Assembly (NCBI GenBank): GCA_033030425.1
Contig: JAUFSD010000006.1
Span: 310,001-374,000, forward strand
Length of the DNA: 64,000 bases
Source: Verpa conica
Lineage: Eukaryota; Ascomycota; Pezizomycetes; Pezizales; Morchellaceae
Direction of reading: 5' to 3'
The position numbers were made by a program, and so were the translations under genes. Shown piece by piece: positions 1 through 12,553 of this stretch (its first letter is position 1; every line of letters starts with the position of its first letter). The notes below the pieces were generated by a model. It worked only from the letters and a program-made list of their open reading frames with translations. It did not search any database and was not told the origin of the DNA.

Positions 1-1087
1 TAACACATAAGCCCCCGGGGATGTCAAATGATCTCTTTCAGGGAAGGCTTGCATATTGAGGCGGATTGCTTCTGGGAAAGGGGGCGTTCAAGTGCTGACA
101 GCATAGGTTTGGATAGACGGTTTTTTTTCCTAGTAAACTTGCTACATAGATTTAATGATTTTTTTTCGGCTTGTGTGGTCGGTTGGTCGATTTTTCTTTA
201 GATGCGTACTTGAGGAAGTTTGCGTTACACTACTAGCTGTAGAGCTTCTTGGTCTTGTTTTGTATTTATTTTATTTTATCTTATTTTGTTTATTCTGCGT
301 TTATACTAGTCGTGTCTCTCCCAGGCTCTCAGTATACCCTATTACTACTTCTTAGAATTCTTAATACTAGCGCACATTGGCTATTTCTTGAACTTTCTAC
401 TAGAGGCTGTACTCTACTTCTCACCGATAAAGAGGTTAGGATTCTTTCTTTCTTTCTCAAGTTACTTAGCCCCCACTTGAGAGGGGTAGCACCACCTGGG
501 GAAGGAATACTACGGGTAATTACGGTACTGAACTCTTGAGTATAGAGTACTCATATCTCCGTTTCGAAGTCGTGTTTCCTAATCCGAAAATTTACAGGCT
601 GGTGGGAACCTAGAGATTTTATTCATACGAATAGCACCCTATGGCCGGTGAGAATATTATGGCACGCCAAGCGAAGGACCGGCGACATAAATAGAAGGGT
701 CAGCCTACGGGAAATTCCTACTTCAGCCATGACTAAGCAGTCCCTGGCACTACATAAATTTGTAGGCTTCACCCCCCACATCACCTATACTTACTTCATA
801 TCACATTATCTCACTTGCTTCCCAGAATCAACTGTATTTGGCTTATATAGAATCATCACAGATGTGAGTTCTATAATTGCTAGACCGGTATCAAAGTATT
901 TTCTACACTCGATGAAGCGCTCTATCGGGGGGGTCCCAGAGTGAAAATACATAACATCAGCCCATCATCTGCCTTCTATCTCACATCATTCATTATTTAT
1001 TTACAATACACAATAGGGATTATTCATCAGAGATACTAAATTACCAAAGATTGAAACAGATATTCAAGCATATCAACGTAGCATTGA

Positions 1088-1393
1088 GCGGTGAATGTGT
1101 CAAAACCCATTTTACCACAGGCGGTAAGCTAAAGACCACTAGCACTAGATTTAGACTAGGTTGAGGCCTAGTCAAGTGGATACATATGCCAATATAATAC
1201 TCTATAGCAAAAACATGGGGTATATTATGCATAGGTTATCACTAGCGGTAGGTTTAAGACTAGGTTTAGAGTAGGTTTGGGCTCAATTGGGAGTATATCT
1301 ACGCCAGTATAGGCCTCTATAGCAGAGAAATATGAGGTATAGTAAGCATCCATTTACCACCGACGATAAATTGGGTTTTGGCACATTCACCAC
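1088..1393. mobile_element. Small inverted-repeat element with internal duplication (MITE-like)
   Basis: The left end (about 1088-1112) and the reverse complement of the right end (about 1369-1393) share 'GGTGAATGTG', one mismatch, then 'CAAAACCCA', giving terminal inverted repeats of roughly 23 bp. Inside, two imperfect direct copies of about 85 nt (1148-1232 and 1263-1349) share 'TTTAGA.TAGG', 'CTCTATAGCA' and 'GGTATA' blocks and both end in 'GCAT'. There is no open frame, so this would be non-autonomous. I could not identify a clear target-site duplication, and the family is unknown. Confidence 0.45.
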
Positions 1394-2489
1394 ACCATAA
1401 CGTAGGCTCCTAGCTCTTCGCCATCCGACAGTATAACTAGAAAAACCTACCCCCTATGTAGACAAAGTAATCGAGAGAGCGTATGATACTTCATCTGTCA
1501 TTATTCCGAAGGAGATCTTATCTGTAAGTTACTCGGGTGGTCTGATATGTAGTTTTTCTACTTACGTGTTAAAATAGGTATATACTTCCTTTGGGGGGGG
1601 GCAGTTGTGAAGCTTAAACGTAACGTGATGAATGATATGAAAGGAGTTCATACAGAGATACACAAGCTCGAGTCAAAGCTAGGAAGTAATATAAAAGAGG
1701 AAGTACACGATCTCGAATCGGGCAGTAAAATAAAATAAGTTCATAAAGAGGCACACGAGTCCAAATCAAAGTTGTGTCGGAATTCTATCCGAATACTCAA
1801 CTCTTTCCCTACGGGGTTTGAATCTTATGGTTCTGTTATGCTATATCTACTATAAGCTCTGGGGATTTTATAGCCCCTAGCGGCTATGATATGAATTTTA
1901 TAAGTGGAAGCAGAAGGCATGACAAGATATACCCAGCAATGTTGTACCTGGGAACGTGGTAACCAACCAATTTTACCACATAGAGAGCTACAGAGGCTAT
2001 AGATAAATCCAGACTTTTGTAAAATTTCTAGCTAAGATATCTTCATAATAATTTTTGCTTTTTCTACGCTGTGTGGTTGGTGATTTTTATCCTAAGCGAA
2101 AAATAGCCTAAAAAAACGCCGGGCCAACATTCCCAACAAACAATACATTGCGTAAATTCTACAAGCAAGTGGTTATCTTTTTGTTGATCCCAATATTTAC
2201 TTTGTTTTTCCTAGTCCTTCACAATTATTGGGTGCTATGATTGTGGTATATATTAGGCAAATATAAAATCTACCGTGTTAATTTCACTAAGTTCCACGTA
2301 TACTAAAGCCACATAAAGCCAAATAATTCTGACAGGCTACGTTTACTAGAGCTAAAAATTTGAGCGAATGTAGTAGACTTTTTTTTCTTTTTTTTTCTTT
2401 TTTTTCAAAAAAAACGCCCTACTCTCAAAGCTATTGCATTTTTAGCTATATTACCCAGCCAGGGCTCTGTACGTTGAGAGGGAAACGTT

Positions 2490-2645
2490 GGGGGGGCGTG
2501 ATGTAATTGTATAGCACTTTACCGAAGCTTTTCTTCCTAAGCTTCCGGTGGGGTGCATACGAAGAGTACAAGATTTCGAATCTGATGGGACCGTCTCCCC
2601 GGCCCCACCTCCAAAATAAATAATAATAATAATAATAATAATAAA
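2490..2645 (+). mobile_element. tRNA-derived SINE-like sequence with TAA-repeat tail
   Basis: A G-rich start is followed by 'GTGATGTAATTGTATAGCAC', which resembles a tRNA D-arm/A-box. About 75 nt further on, 'AGATTTCGAATCT' resembles a B-box/T-arm (consensus GGTTCGAATCC). The unit then runs through a GC-rich segment into a 3' tail of AAT/TAA repeats (about 2616-2644). Internal Pol III boxes plus a simple-repeat tail is the layout of a tRNA-derived SINE. The T-stem does not pair well enough for a functional tRNA, and no second copy is seen in this window. Confidence 0.4.
2616..2644. repeat. (AAT)n microsatellite
   Basis: About nine tandem AAT/TAA units form the 3' tail of the SINE-like sequence. 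Confidence 0.85.
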
Positions 2646-3160
2646 CCAAGAGAAGGAAAAAAATGCGACTGGCGGTTGATTACTCTCCCCCCTCCCTCCT
2701 ATGATAGATGGGGGCGGTGGGTATGTACATACTAGGATACGGAGAATTTCTTTAACGCTTGTTATGGAATAGCTTTACCGCTGATGCGAAAAATGAAAGC
2801 TAGTCTCCCTTCTCTATCCCTCCCTCGCTCCCTCCCTCCTACCATGCCCCAGCGCAGGCTGAGACAGCAGCATGCGGTTTTTGCGACGCAATGTGGTTTG
2901 ATCTGCTGCTGATCCCAAAAAGACGTATTTTTATTTTACTTGTGTCTTTGGCTATAGTAATAAAAGCGCTAGAGGTAGGAGTAGAGTACCAAGTATGTAC
3001 AACGCCGAGTAAATACCCATGAAGCGGAAGAACCCATTCTAGGCCCTCTCCCTCATCCCCGCCCTCCACAGGTATGGATCATAAACCATGAAGTTTGAGA
3101 GTACCTGGCACCGGAATAAGTGCAGTTTTAGGATACCAGGGGGGGGGGGGGAGAAGAAAG

Positions 3161-3190
3161 GGAAAGAAAGAAAGAAAGAAAGAAAAAAAA
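3161..3190. repeat. (GAAA)n microsatellite
   Basis: GGAAAGAAAGAAAG-type purine repeats directly follow a run of about a dozen G at 3139-3151. It is a simple-sequence tract with no coding potential. Confidence 0.85.
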
Positions 3191-3500
3191 AGATGGGTCG
3201 CGATGTTGAGATGTCTCCGCCACTAATCTACAGTAATTACGTAGAGGGTAGAGGAAGAGGATGTATCCACCGATTCGCCTACATATCTGTGCTTCCACAC
3301 AACTCAAAAAAAAGAGGGGCTGTCTCTCTTTTCTCCCTTTCACTTTCTCTCTGCTGAGACTTCATGGATCAGTTTTTTTTTTTTTTTGTGGAAGTAGGTT
3401 TATTGTAATGTTTCGACTCGGAGTTCATCCGATCTTTCTGTCTAGGAGCTGCGTGATTCGCTGATCCGGCTCAGGGGGGGAGGGTGAAAGAGAAAGTTGA

Positions 3501-5959
3501 GATTAGGATTAGGATTTGAATTGAAAGACGCTATAGCTACAGGGTCTGGCCTGCACGGCGATTCCCTGATCCCTTCTTCGGTAAATTGTATATGCATTGA
3601 ACCGTCCGCAACTTGACCAATGGTTACTACAGGGCAAGGGACTCTCTGAGTAACTTTTAAGCGTTTCCTGATTCCTGGAATCTAGATGTTTATATCTCGG
3701 TACCTTATGTACATACGGTAGAGTATTTATTCACGGTTGTTTCAACTCATAGTACGAGGAACCCGTGGGGTCAAGTAGAACGTAGCCAATGAACCACCCC
3801 CGTCCCATGAGAAAGATGATTGGTGATTGACTCAGGTGAAACATTTCTCAGCCAATGTGCACACTGCCCCTCACATCGACATTTTTTTCCCTTGTGTCGG
3901 TCTAACGTCAGCTCATGATCATGATTCGGATAATATATGTCTCTTTGCCGATACAAGACTTTGCCATAGATCGAAGTCCAGTATCTCTTGATACTTGAAG
4001 GTGAGAGCCTCGGTTAGATTCCGAACATTCCAACCGGCAATCGAGCCGGCAAGACACAAGACGCGATTATTCCCCAGACCACTAGCGTACAATCGACGTC
4101 AAGGATCACGCCTTAGAAACATACATACCGCTAAACACCCTTGTGGACGTTTTTGCGTCAATCCTTCCCCACACTAGGCAACAAACGAGACGCCGCTCTA
4201 GCTCTAATTGGTACACTGGCCAGAGCTAGAAACGCCCAATATCACCCATGCCAAGAAGTCTGCCCTCTCGGCGCACAACGTCGCATTGGAAAAGAATTCT
4301 GATCTGGCCTTGGGAAATTGTGCTGCCACCCCCCAGGAAAAGAAAAGGGACGACAATTTATGATAGCGCTCATGACCAACATGAAAATAAAACAAAAAAT
4401 GGTCAACATGACCTTTCATCATACAATCATGACCCGGCAAGGTTTTATCCGCCCCATCCCGTTTGTTTCCCTCACTCCCTTGGAGGTACATGGACTAGTA
4501 TACCAAATCAAGGGTCGTTGGATGTTCCGATACTATGGCTACGCATAGGAGCTACCTACAGGCAGCCCCAAGTTGCCATTAAAGTGACTTTTGCCTTGCA
4601 AAGAACACAACACCGGCCGAACGCGTGGGGGTTGCAGCGAGGGTCTGAAATGAGCATGTCCGTTTGCTGGAAAGGAAGGACAAAATGACATCGACTGGCC
4701 TGGTCTAGGGGTTTGTCAACTGCGGATAAGACAAGACAGAGACGATCGAGAATACGCTGAGGGCGCTGTAGAACTCCCGCAAAAAACAAAATGTCGCGAT
4801 ACCAACCACTGCTGCTGCTTCCAGCCTGCACGAACTCGGACGCGTTCCAACCCTTGGAAATTTCTCGGGCTTTTTTCCTTCCCTTGCGACATGCACATGT
4901 AGACCTGCAGCCTTCTAAAGTACCGGTACTTGAAATCCTCGCTTGCTTGTTTGCTGCCTGTTTGCCTGGATCCTTCCTTCCCCTGCAGCAATACGCAGGA
5001 CGCGACCCTCCTCTAGTCCTCTGAACACTGTCCACCCACACCTTGAATTGCGACAGACACCCTTTCCCTTTATCAAGAAGGCCTGTCTGATCCCACGCAC
5101 AAGCAAAGCTTTCCCCAACAGGGGTCGGGCTATGTGTGGGGTTTGTGGAGAAGTGCAGAGAGCTCAGAGAATAAGACCCACAGCGGATGCTCTAAAGCTA
5201 AAAAAATCAAAAAATCATTCGATAAAGAAGGCCATCGGCAACCTGTCTCCAAAAAAATCCCAACACCTACACAAGACGAAAGGTGGTGTGGAGAGAAAAA
5301 AAACAATTCAAGGGAAGCAGGAATCATCGCCATCTGTCCAGTCCAAGGGAAACGAAGGGAGAAGGCGACAGAAAAAAAAAAATAGAAGCGCTGGGAAACC
5401 TCCTGTATGTCACTACTGCTTCGCCGCACATCACTTGCATAAGGGTCATTACACCGTCAGCAAACCGATAAACATCTGTATCTTTTTTTTTCTTCCCTTC
5501 CTTCCCCCCCCCCGCGAGTATTTTACTTTGTCGGGGTTCTGCATTTCCAGTCGTCAGTTCCTACTGTACCTCGTCAAGTCACCATCCACCTTACTCTTCC
5601 TTGGCCGGGGCGATCAAACATTACGGACACCAGCCCCGTCGGCGACCACGTTCTCTTCAGACTTCCCCCTTCTTGTCTCTCGTTGGCATTTTTCTTCCAT
5701 CCAATAGCATTAGCTTGTCTGTTTATTTTCCATTTTATTAATAATCTACCAACTACTTTCTTTTTTGCAGCGGTGGCTATGTTATTAGACCAGTAGTATC
5801 AGCCATCTCGATTGACTCGAGGAGAAAGTTTTCTTGTTACACTTTTTGGAAACGTGAAGCTTTTGGAGAAGGAAGAGGAGCTATAAAGAATTGGGAGTTG
5901 CTATAACTTTTTCAATCATTTGGGCATTCAGCTATAATTACAACTAAAAACCACAACGG
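3501..5959. other. Upstream region of the 5960 gene; no supported gene
   Basis: Open frames of up to about 250 codons occur here (for example 4943-5707 on plus and 4556-5041 on minus). They overlap one another on both strands, start at non-ATG codons, are rich in low-complexity Lys/Pro/Phe tracts and match no family I recognise. The pyrimidine-rich segment at about 5470-5770 ends in 'TTCTTTTTTGCAG', a plausible 3' splice site of a leader intron. I read this as promoter and 5' leader of the membrane-protein gene. Confidence 0.45.
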
Positions 5960-8161
5960 ATGAAGCCTTCAACTCACCGTTATGTTCTCGCCCCGGTCCT
6001 ACTCGGTATCCACGCGGTTCTACTGCTACCTTTAGCCTTCTCTCCGGCAACACTACGACCGCCCCATTTCCCTGACTCTGACGGGCACTCATGGCCAGGC
6101 TACGATTCAAACCCAAATTACAGAGATTATAAGTCGAGATTTGGCAGACTATACTTACAGTACTCAATACCATTTGGGATCATAGGGATTGCAGGAGTTT
6201 ATCTCTCGAGACAGCTAGCGGGGAATATACCACTACCGAAAGATCCACGGAGAAAACGACTAGCACAGGTACTGGAGGGTTGTGTTTTGTTCGGTATTGG
6301 AGTATTAGAAGAGATCTGGAGATGGGGGTTAGTGAAGTTGTTGGTTCGGTTTATGGGGGGTCATGGAGGATACAGAGGGACTGTAGGTTTAGGGAGGACT
6401 TCAGAGGGAGGTTACACTCATGATGGAGAGATTTTGAAAGAAGCTGCTGGGCTCTTGGAAGGCTCGCTGGAGCTTCCAAGGCTATGGGAGGGTCTGTATT
6501 TTATGGCTTGGGTATGGAGTGTGATTGAGTGTCTGGTATGTAGTAATCTTCAGTTACCTTTTACTCTTGAACATTTCACTTTTGTCGGTATTTTTGTGTT
6601 CTCGTGGCCTTGGTTTTCCTAGGTTTCTATTTACATTTTATCACGCCTTGCTTCAATCTATCACCAGTATATACTGGATTACCACCGAGTCCCTCTTCTT
6701 TGATCTTCTCCTTATTCTCCTGGGTTTCTTTCTCTTTCTTGTTTAACCCTCCGTCCTCTCCCTAATTCACATTTATGATTATTTCTAACGCTAGCCTAGT
6801 ATTCATGGTATGGCATACGACCGGCTCTGGAAGACTGCACCAGGCAGCATAGCCATTCCTCTCCGGTATCAGCATCAAGGAAAATTCAAGCCCACTTCCG
6901 CCGAAACTCAGAAGGCCCTGTTCTCTCTTTTAGCCGTCCCACTCTCGGGAAAAGAACCAGAAGTGACTCCTTAATGGGTACCAGTGAGTATGACCCAAGA
7001 GAAACACGAGCAAGCTTCAACTCTTTCGGCCGCAAAAAACGTGAACCTACAGTAAAACCTCGTGAAATAGAAGATAGATCAATCCAATTTGCAGACAACA
7101 CTACCGCGGCAGAAAGCGAGAGCTCGCGTACAGCTTACGATGAATCCATTCGGCCAGCGAATGGCTCACTCTTCAAAGGGAAGAATATAGACACTGATCT
7201 CGAAACTGGACTACTTTCACGTCTCAGAGAGATTAGACGTGAGCAGGCTGAGGAGCAGGCTGATTCGGACAATGGCTACGGTGATGATGAGGAGTCTGTT
7301 TCATCGGACTCCGACTCCGGCCGGAGTTCCCTTGACAGCACGAGATTCGAGTCTATTACACCTCTGCTGAGTTCTTCACTACCGTACGATCCAAGCCAAC
7401 AGCATCCGCATCATGAAAGTCAGGCACTGCTACAGAACCAACGGCAGCAGATCTCCTACAACACCATGGCAAATTCACTACCTCTAGAACCAGCAGATGA
7501 CAACGAAGTCGGAGTCGTCACCGTGCATGAATGCGACCATGAGGATAGATTTAGTGACCACGGCAGAGATACAACACCAAAAACACAGAGGAGCCCGATT
7601 GACAGGGTATATCCTTCTTACCCTCCATACTCTGCTTCTTACAATCACGCCCACTTCCCTACATCCACTGCAGGACCATCTTCAGCTGCCGTGATTGGCC
7701 GACCAACACCACCGCCGAAACGTAAATCATCAAACACCGCTGTTAAGCTACCGCGATGTAGCAGTAAGACCGTTTATGGAGCAAACGTCAACACTCTTTC
7801 TCCGTTTCTTCCCGTATTATGGAGGACAGCTGCGTTACTGCGGCATATTTCGCATGGACTGATCTACGCATGGGCCCCAGCATTGATCTTCAAAGGCCAC
7901 TTCCAATGGGTTTCTTTTTTTGTGCTGTTCCTTTTAGCGGCAAAGAAGGGATGGTCTACTGTGGAGTGGTTTGGGGGTGGTGTATCAAGGTTTGTGCACC
8001 CTCTGAGCAAAATATTTGATTCGCTCAAAAGATCCCGCAAAAAGGAACTGACACCCGTTTTTTCATACAGAACCGGGTTAACAAAAGCTTCGGTACTTTC
8101 CTTGATTATGGCCGTTATTTTATATCTCTTAAGTTTTGTTCTCTGGGGAATTATACCTTAG
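5960..8161 (+). CDS. Multi-pass membrane protein, possibly APH-1-like
   Basis: Two exons (5960-6535, 6800-8161) join in phase across a GTATGT..CTAACGCTAGCCTAG intron and give 645 residues. The N-terminal part has hydrophobic segments at about 8-29, 62-82, 103-125 and 175-195. A long hydrophilic, Ser/Pro-rich, probably cytosolic stretch (about 200-530) follows, then two or three more hydrophobic segments near 545-580 and 625-645. The third segment holds 'EEIWRWGLVKLL', which resembles the 'QEVFRF..YKLL' signature in the third transmembrane helix of the gamma-secretase subunit APH-1. The helix order is also compatible, but the long insertion is not typical. I do not firmly recognise the family. 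The ATG at 5960 is the first in frame and has a purine at -3. The gene stands alone, with no close neighbour. Confidence 0.8.
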
Positions 8162-10300
8162 ACCAAATTTCCTACATAAAAGCGTCATCATTTTATTGCA
8201 CGAACCACAACAAAAAAAAACAGACGAAAGATACGTGGCGACGATCGAAACGCACAACCAAAAAGTACTTCCATCAGCGCAAAGATAGCTGTCCGCATCA
8301 ATCTTTTTTTTTCGATCTTATATGTTTTTTTTCCCGGTTTCGAATTGCTTTTTTACATCTCGTTTTTTTAAACCCCCGGTTTACTATATATACTGACTGG
8401 ATCCCAACAATGGATACCCATCTCTTTTGTCTTTTTCTTTCCTTCCCACTCTTCCGGTTTTAAAAGTTATCGTGTATTTTCAGATGCCCTTGACGGCTCA
8501 CTTCGCATGAAAGATTGGTACAGCAACAACATGCAGCTGCTTTTTTGTTTTTTTTTGTTTCTTTTTTTCCTTTTTCTTAGCTCCACTTGAAGCTTATTTC
8601 GCATGTGTAAGTAAGCACGTTTCCTGCAAAACCCATAAAAACTGGTGGGCACGGACACGTTTAGTTTTTAGGGCTGGCAAGTGGATGTATCATTTCTTGG
8701 TACGGTATGTATCATGTCGGCGTTTATCTCATTTACAAATACCCGAATCACTTCTTTGTTGTACATTTTTAATTCTTTTTTCTTCTTTTTAATCTTCTCA
8801 TTAATCCCCAGTTAATCTCTCAAATCTCCCCTCTGCCTTGTTTTTTTGTTTTCCTTCGAGACTGGAAAGGCAACCCAGGATGCTACAGCGAGGATATGTA
8901 CCTAGGTACCCCATGTACCGCTGTCGTTACAGCACGTGAATTCGTGGTCTGTCTCCCTCAGTGACAATACCTGGTTTACTAGGCTATGCTTTGTTTATCC
9001 GTCATGCAAGCGGGAGAGACGGACACGTGGGTTCGCGACTCTGGGTGCACAACGCACACCTGAATCAGGACGTTCTGGACGCAAAAAGTAAAATAGCGGG
9101 GACCGAGTAGTGATTGATGGACTTAAGCCCCGCCGATTCAGTTTCAGTGTTACGTGAGAGAATTCTACACGCAATGTGCTCTCTATCAGGCTAGGGCACC
9201 ATTGAGCCCAGCTTCGGCCGGTAACCTCTCGGACAAGTACGTCGTAAAGCATCAAGGAGGGGTAGCTCCCATTAAATGTTAGGGGGTATACATTTTTGTC
9301 TCTAGTTGTGGGTTCATGGTGAGCTGTGCTTGTGGGGATTCTTCCCAACGTCTTGAGCATTGTTGGGGAGCACGTAGAGTAAGGCCCGTATCTGTTGCAA
9401 ATATAAGTATACCTGCATACATATATGTGTAGGAAGACCTTTTGCAGCTTTTTTAGCACTGCAGGTTGCCTACGTACATGGTCCCCAAATTCCAAAAATC
9501 TCAAGGTGACGATAACCTTTACGGGGAAGGAAAAACAAAGGTGCCTTTCTTTCTTTTATTTTTTTGATGAGTTTCTGGTCGCTTACCGGTTTCAAATTAT
9601 ACCCTGTGGCGTTCAATTGGCCTGAATCCTGACCAATAATACTGGTCTATCAGGCATGGAATATATTGGAGAGAAGATGTCGGTTGCTTCCTTTCGGGAT
9701 CCGGACGCCTCCGAAGACCTTGGCAGGGGGTGCACCGACCGCCGCACGGCTTATGCATCCTCCGACATCATAGAGCAGGATAGTCGGTGCAGGTCCTATC
9801 GATAAGTATGCTATACTTCGTGTATCTCGAGATATTGTTTGTGGGGGTTTTTTCAATAATTTTTCCCCCTAAACAGCTAAACCTTTAGCTCGCTAAGCAG
9901 TTTCGAGGCTCTAAATCTAACTATCGCTGTGACTACTAATTGGTCGGCTAGCTAAACCATGAAAATCCTCACTCCCTCACTATCTAGGAAGGAATCGTCC
10001 GGCCACCTGCCAAATTCGTTCTCTACCTGATACACGAGCACTGTCTTTACCTATCTACTGGGCAAGGCTTAATCAAACCACTTTAAACACAGGGCTCATT
10101 ATCGCTTGACTTCTCCCCCCTTCCCAGATATCGACGGAACCCGTTTGTGCAGGTGGTAGCCGGATTCCTTGGTATTTGTTTACACCGGCGATAGCGAGGT
10201 ACATAAAGCTCTATTCAGAGTCCCTCGAGAACGTCCCTAACCGTCGCGTCCTTTTTCCGTTCAGAATCTCTCACGTCCTGTATACGTACCTGTCGAAATC
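8162..10300. other. Intergenic; T-rich 3' flank and 5'-nucleotidase promoter
   Basis: T-rich tracts (8290-8830) follow the membrane-protein stop. A 169-codon minus-strand open frame at 8995-9504 has no recognisable features or splice-linked exons. The last 200 bp before 10301 probably hold the promoter of the 5'-nucleotidase gene. Nothing else is recognised. Confidence 0.5.
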
Positions 10301-12553
10301 ATGAGATCACAACTCATCGCCTTTGGCGCATTGGCCTTGACCGGTTTCGTTAGCGCGAATGTCGACACCCTCGTTTCAAGGCGTCTGCAAAAGCGGTTTG
10401 TTGACGATAAGGGGAATTATAACATCTCACTTTATCATGTCAATGATGTGCACGCGTAAGTTGTCTCTTGTGATGTTTTTTTATTTCTTTTATTTTATTT
10501 TTGGTAGAAACAACATGTTTCTTTCTGTTTTAAATGAGCTAACGCTAATCTTTTTTCTTTTTTTTTTCTGCTTAGCCATCTTGATCAGTTTCGCTCTAGT
10601 GGAACAGACTGTACTGATCCTACAAAAGGTAACAAACAAAAAAAGAAATTAAGTCACAACCATATGTTCTTTTTCTAATTGTTTGATTGAAGGTTGTTAC
10701 GGTGGCTACGCCCGAATTAAGGAGGTTGTTGAGAAGACTAGGCCGTCCCACAACGATTCGCTGTTCTTGAACGCGGGTGATGAGTTTCAGGTTCGTACTT
10801 CGTACTACATGGCTACCGTCTTTTTATATCCGCGGGCCTATAGCTATAAGTAATTAGATGGCTAATATTCGGTTTTTAGGGCACCCTGTTCTACAGTTTC
10901 TATGGCGGTGAGAAAATTGCAGACACACTCAACCAACTCGGCTTCGATGCTATGACAGTTGGAAACCATGAATTCGATGCCGGAGATGATGTTTTGGCTG
11001 CATTTGTAACCGCCCCCCCCTAATTGCTCCTTACCCTGGAATATAGTGGATTCTAACAAATTTCCACTAGGTTAAAAATTTGACTTTCCCTGTCACTTCC
11101 TGCAACATCCACTCGGATAACAAAGCCCTTAATGAGTCTTTAGTCCCATACGTTGTCTTCCCTAAACACAACCTCGCAGTTGTTTCCGTTACTACCGTTA
11201 CTACTCCTCACATTTCGAACCCCGGCGACGGAACTACATTCGAGGACCCAGTAACAGCCATTCAAAGAACTGTGGACCTTGTCAAGTCTAAGGAGAATGT
11301 TACCAGGATTATTGCTTTGACTCACATTGGGTATGATGAGGATATCAAGCTAGCGCAGAAGACCAAGGGCATCCACCTAATCATTGGTGGTCACTCGCAT
11401 ACCCTTCTTGGTGATATGGAGGGTGCCCTAGGGAAGTACCCAACCATTGAGACAAACGAGGATGGTGATGAAGTTTTTATTGTTACCGCGTATGATTTAC
11501 CCCCCCCTTAGCACTTTACTCCTATGTTGGTTCTAATAATGCGAGTAGTTACCGCTGGGGTGAATACCTTGGATACATTGATGTTGCCTTTGATAAAGAC
11601 GGGAAGATCGTCGGCTACACTGGTGCCCCTATACACCTTACCAACACCACTGCTCAAGACCCTGGACTCCAGGCCCAAATTACGGCCTGGAGAGGCCCCT
11701 TTGAGGAATTCGCCGCCGAGGTTGTTGGAGAGAGCAAAGTTGTCCTCGAACAAAGCACCTGCCAGAAAGAAGAATGTACTCTTGGAGACTTCATGTCCGA
11801 TGCCATGCTCGACTACCGTATCGGTAGCAACCCTGATGTTTCCGGTGCAATCATCAACGCTGGTGGTATCCGTGCTACTATCGATGAGGGCCCAATCACC
11901 CGTGGTGAAGTCTTGACCTCATTTCCCTTTGGAAACGCAATCGTTGAGATCGTCTTCACCGGGAAAGAGCTATGGGATGCCTTTGAGGGAATTGTGGACG
12001 ATGTTAGCGTCTTCAATAATGAGCCAGTTACTAGCTTCGTACAAGTTTCGAAGGGAATCAAATTTACGTATAATCCGGAGAACACCAACGGTAGTAGATT
12101 GATCTCTCTGGAGCTTGGACAGAGCGAGCTTGTCCCTGTAGATTTTGAAAAGAACTACACTATCGTCACTTTGGACTTTTTGGCTGGTGGTGGTGACAAC
12201 TTCTGGTATTTAGCCCCCATTAGTTTTCCATGAGTTCTCCATAAGCACTTTTTTCAGTAACTAACTTTGATCATAGGCTTGCAAAATCTGACTTTGTCAC
12301 TCTTGACACCCAAGATGAAGTCCTTAGACAGTACATCGCGAAGGTATCCCCCGTCGACATCAAGCTCGAAGGCCGTATCTCCATTACAAACGAGACTGAG
12401 CCTGCCAGCGGAGGGTCTGCAAACTCAACCACTAGTGCAACTGCTTCGCCATCGGCTTCTGCTACCGGTGAGCCCGGTGCTGCTGTGATCTTGTCGGGAT
12501 CGTGGAGTGTATTTGCTGCTGTCCTCATTAGTGCAGCTATGTTCCTCTTGTAA
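10301..12553 (+). CDS. Secreted, probably GPI-anchored 5'-nucleotidase
   Basis: Seven exons (10301-10455, 10576-10628, 10693-10790, 10880-11005, 11071-11489, 11549-12205, 12277-12553) join in phase to 594 residues. This is a metallophosphoesterase-type 5'-nucleotidase that would hydrolyse extracellular nucleoside monophosphates. Seen in order: a signal peptide (about 1-19), the metal-binding signatures 'DVHAHLD', 'GDEFQGT', 'GNHEFD' and 'GGHSH', then the C-terminal substrate domain with 'NAGGIRA', 'FPFGN' and 'DFLAGGGDNF'. After a Ser/Thr/Ala-rich stretch the protein ends in a hydrophobic tail (about 570-594), as expected of a GPI-attachment signal. Several N-glycosylation sequons (N-x-S/T) fit secretion. 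Intron 5 (11490-11548) is only 59 nt with a CTAAT branch site. All catalytic motifs are present, so the enzyme should be active. Confidence 0.93.

Larger units (their letters stand above)
1..3500. other. Gene-poor AT-rich region with small repeats
   Basis: No convincing coding sequence is seen on either strand. Open frames here are under 100 codons and lack splice-consistent extensions or recognisable motifs. The stretch holds an inverted-repeat element near 1.1-1.4 kb, a SINE-like sequence near 2.5 kb, a TAA-type microsatellite, and a poly-G run followed by GAAA repeats around 3.14-3.19 kb. The rest looks like decayed intergenic DNA. Confidence 0.6.

Noticed and set aside
2490..2600. Functional tRNA gene
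   Set aside because: The T-stem and acceptor stem do not pair; only the internal boxes resemble tRNA, so a SINE origin is preferred.
4943..5707. 254-codon plus-strand open frame
   Set aside because: Starts at a non-ATG codon, is low-complexity, overlaps other frames on both strands and sits in the leader of the 5960 gene.
8995..9504. 169-codon minus-strand open frame
   Set aside because: No motif, no splice-linked exon, composition like intergenic DNA.
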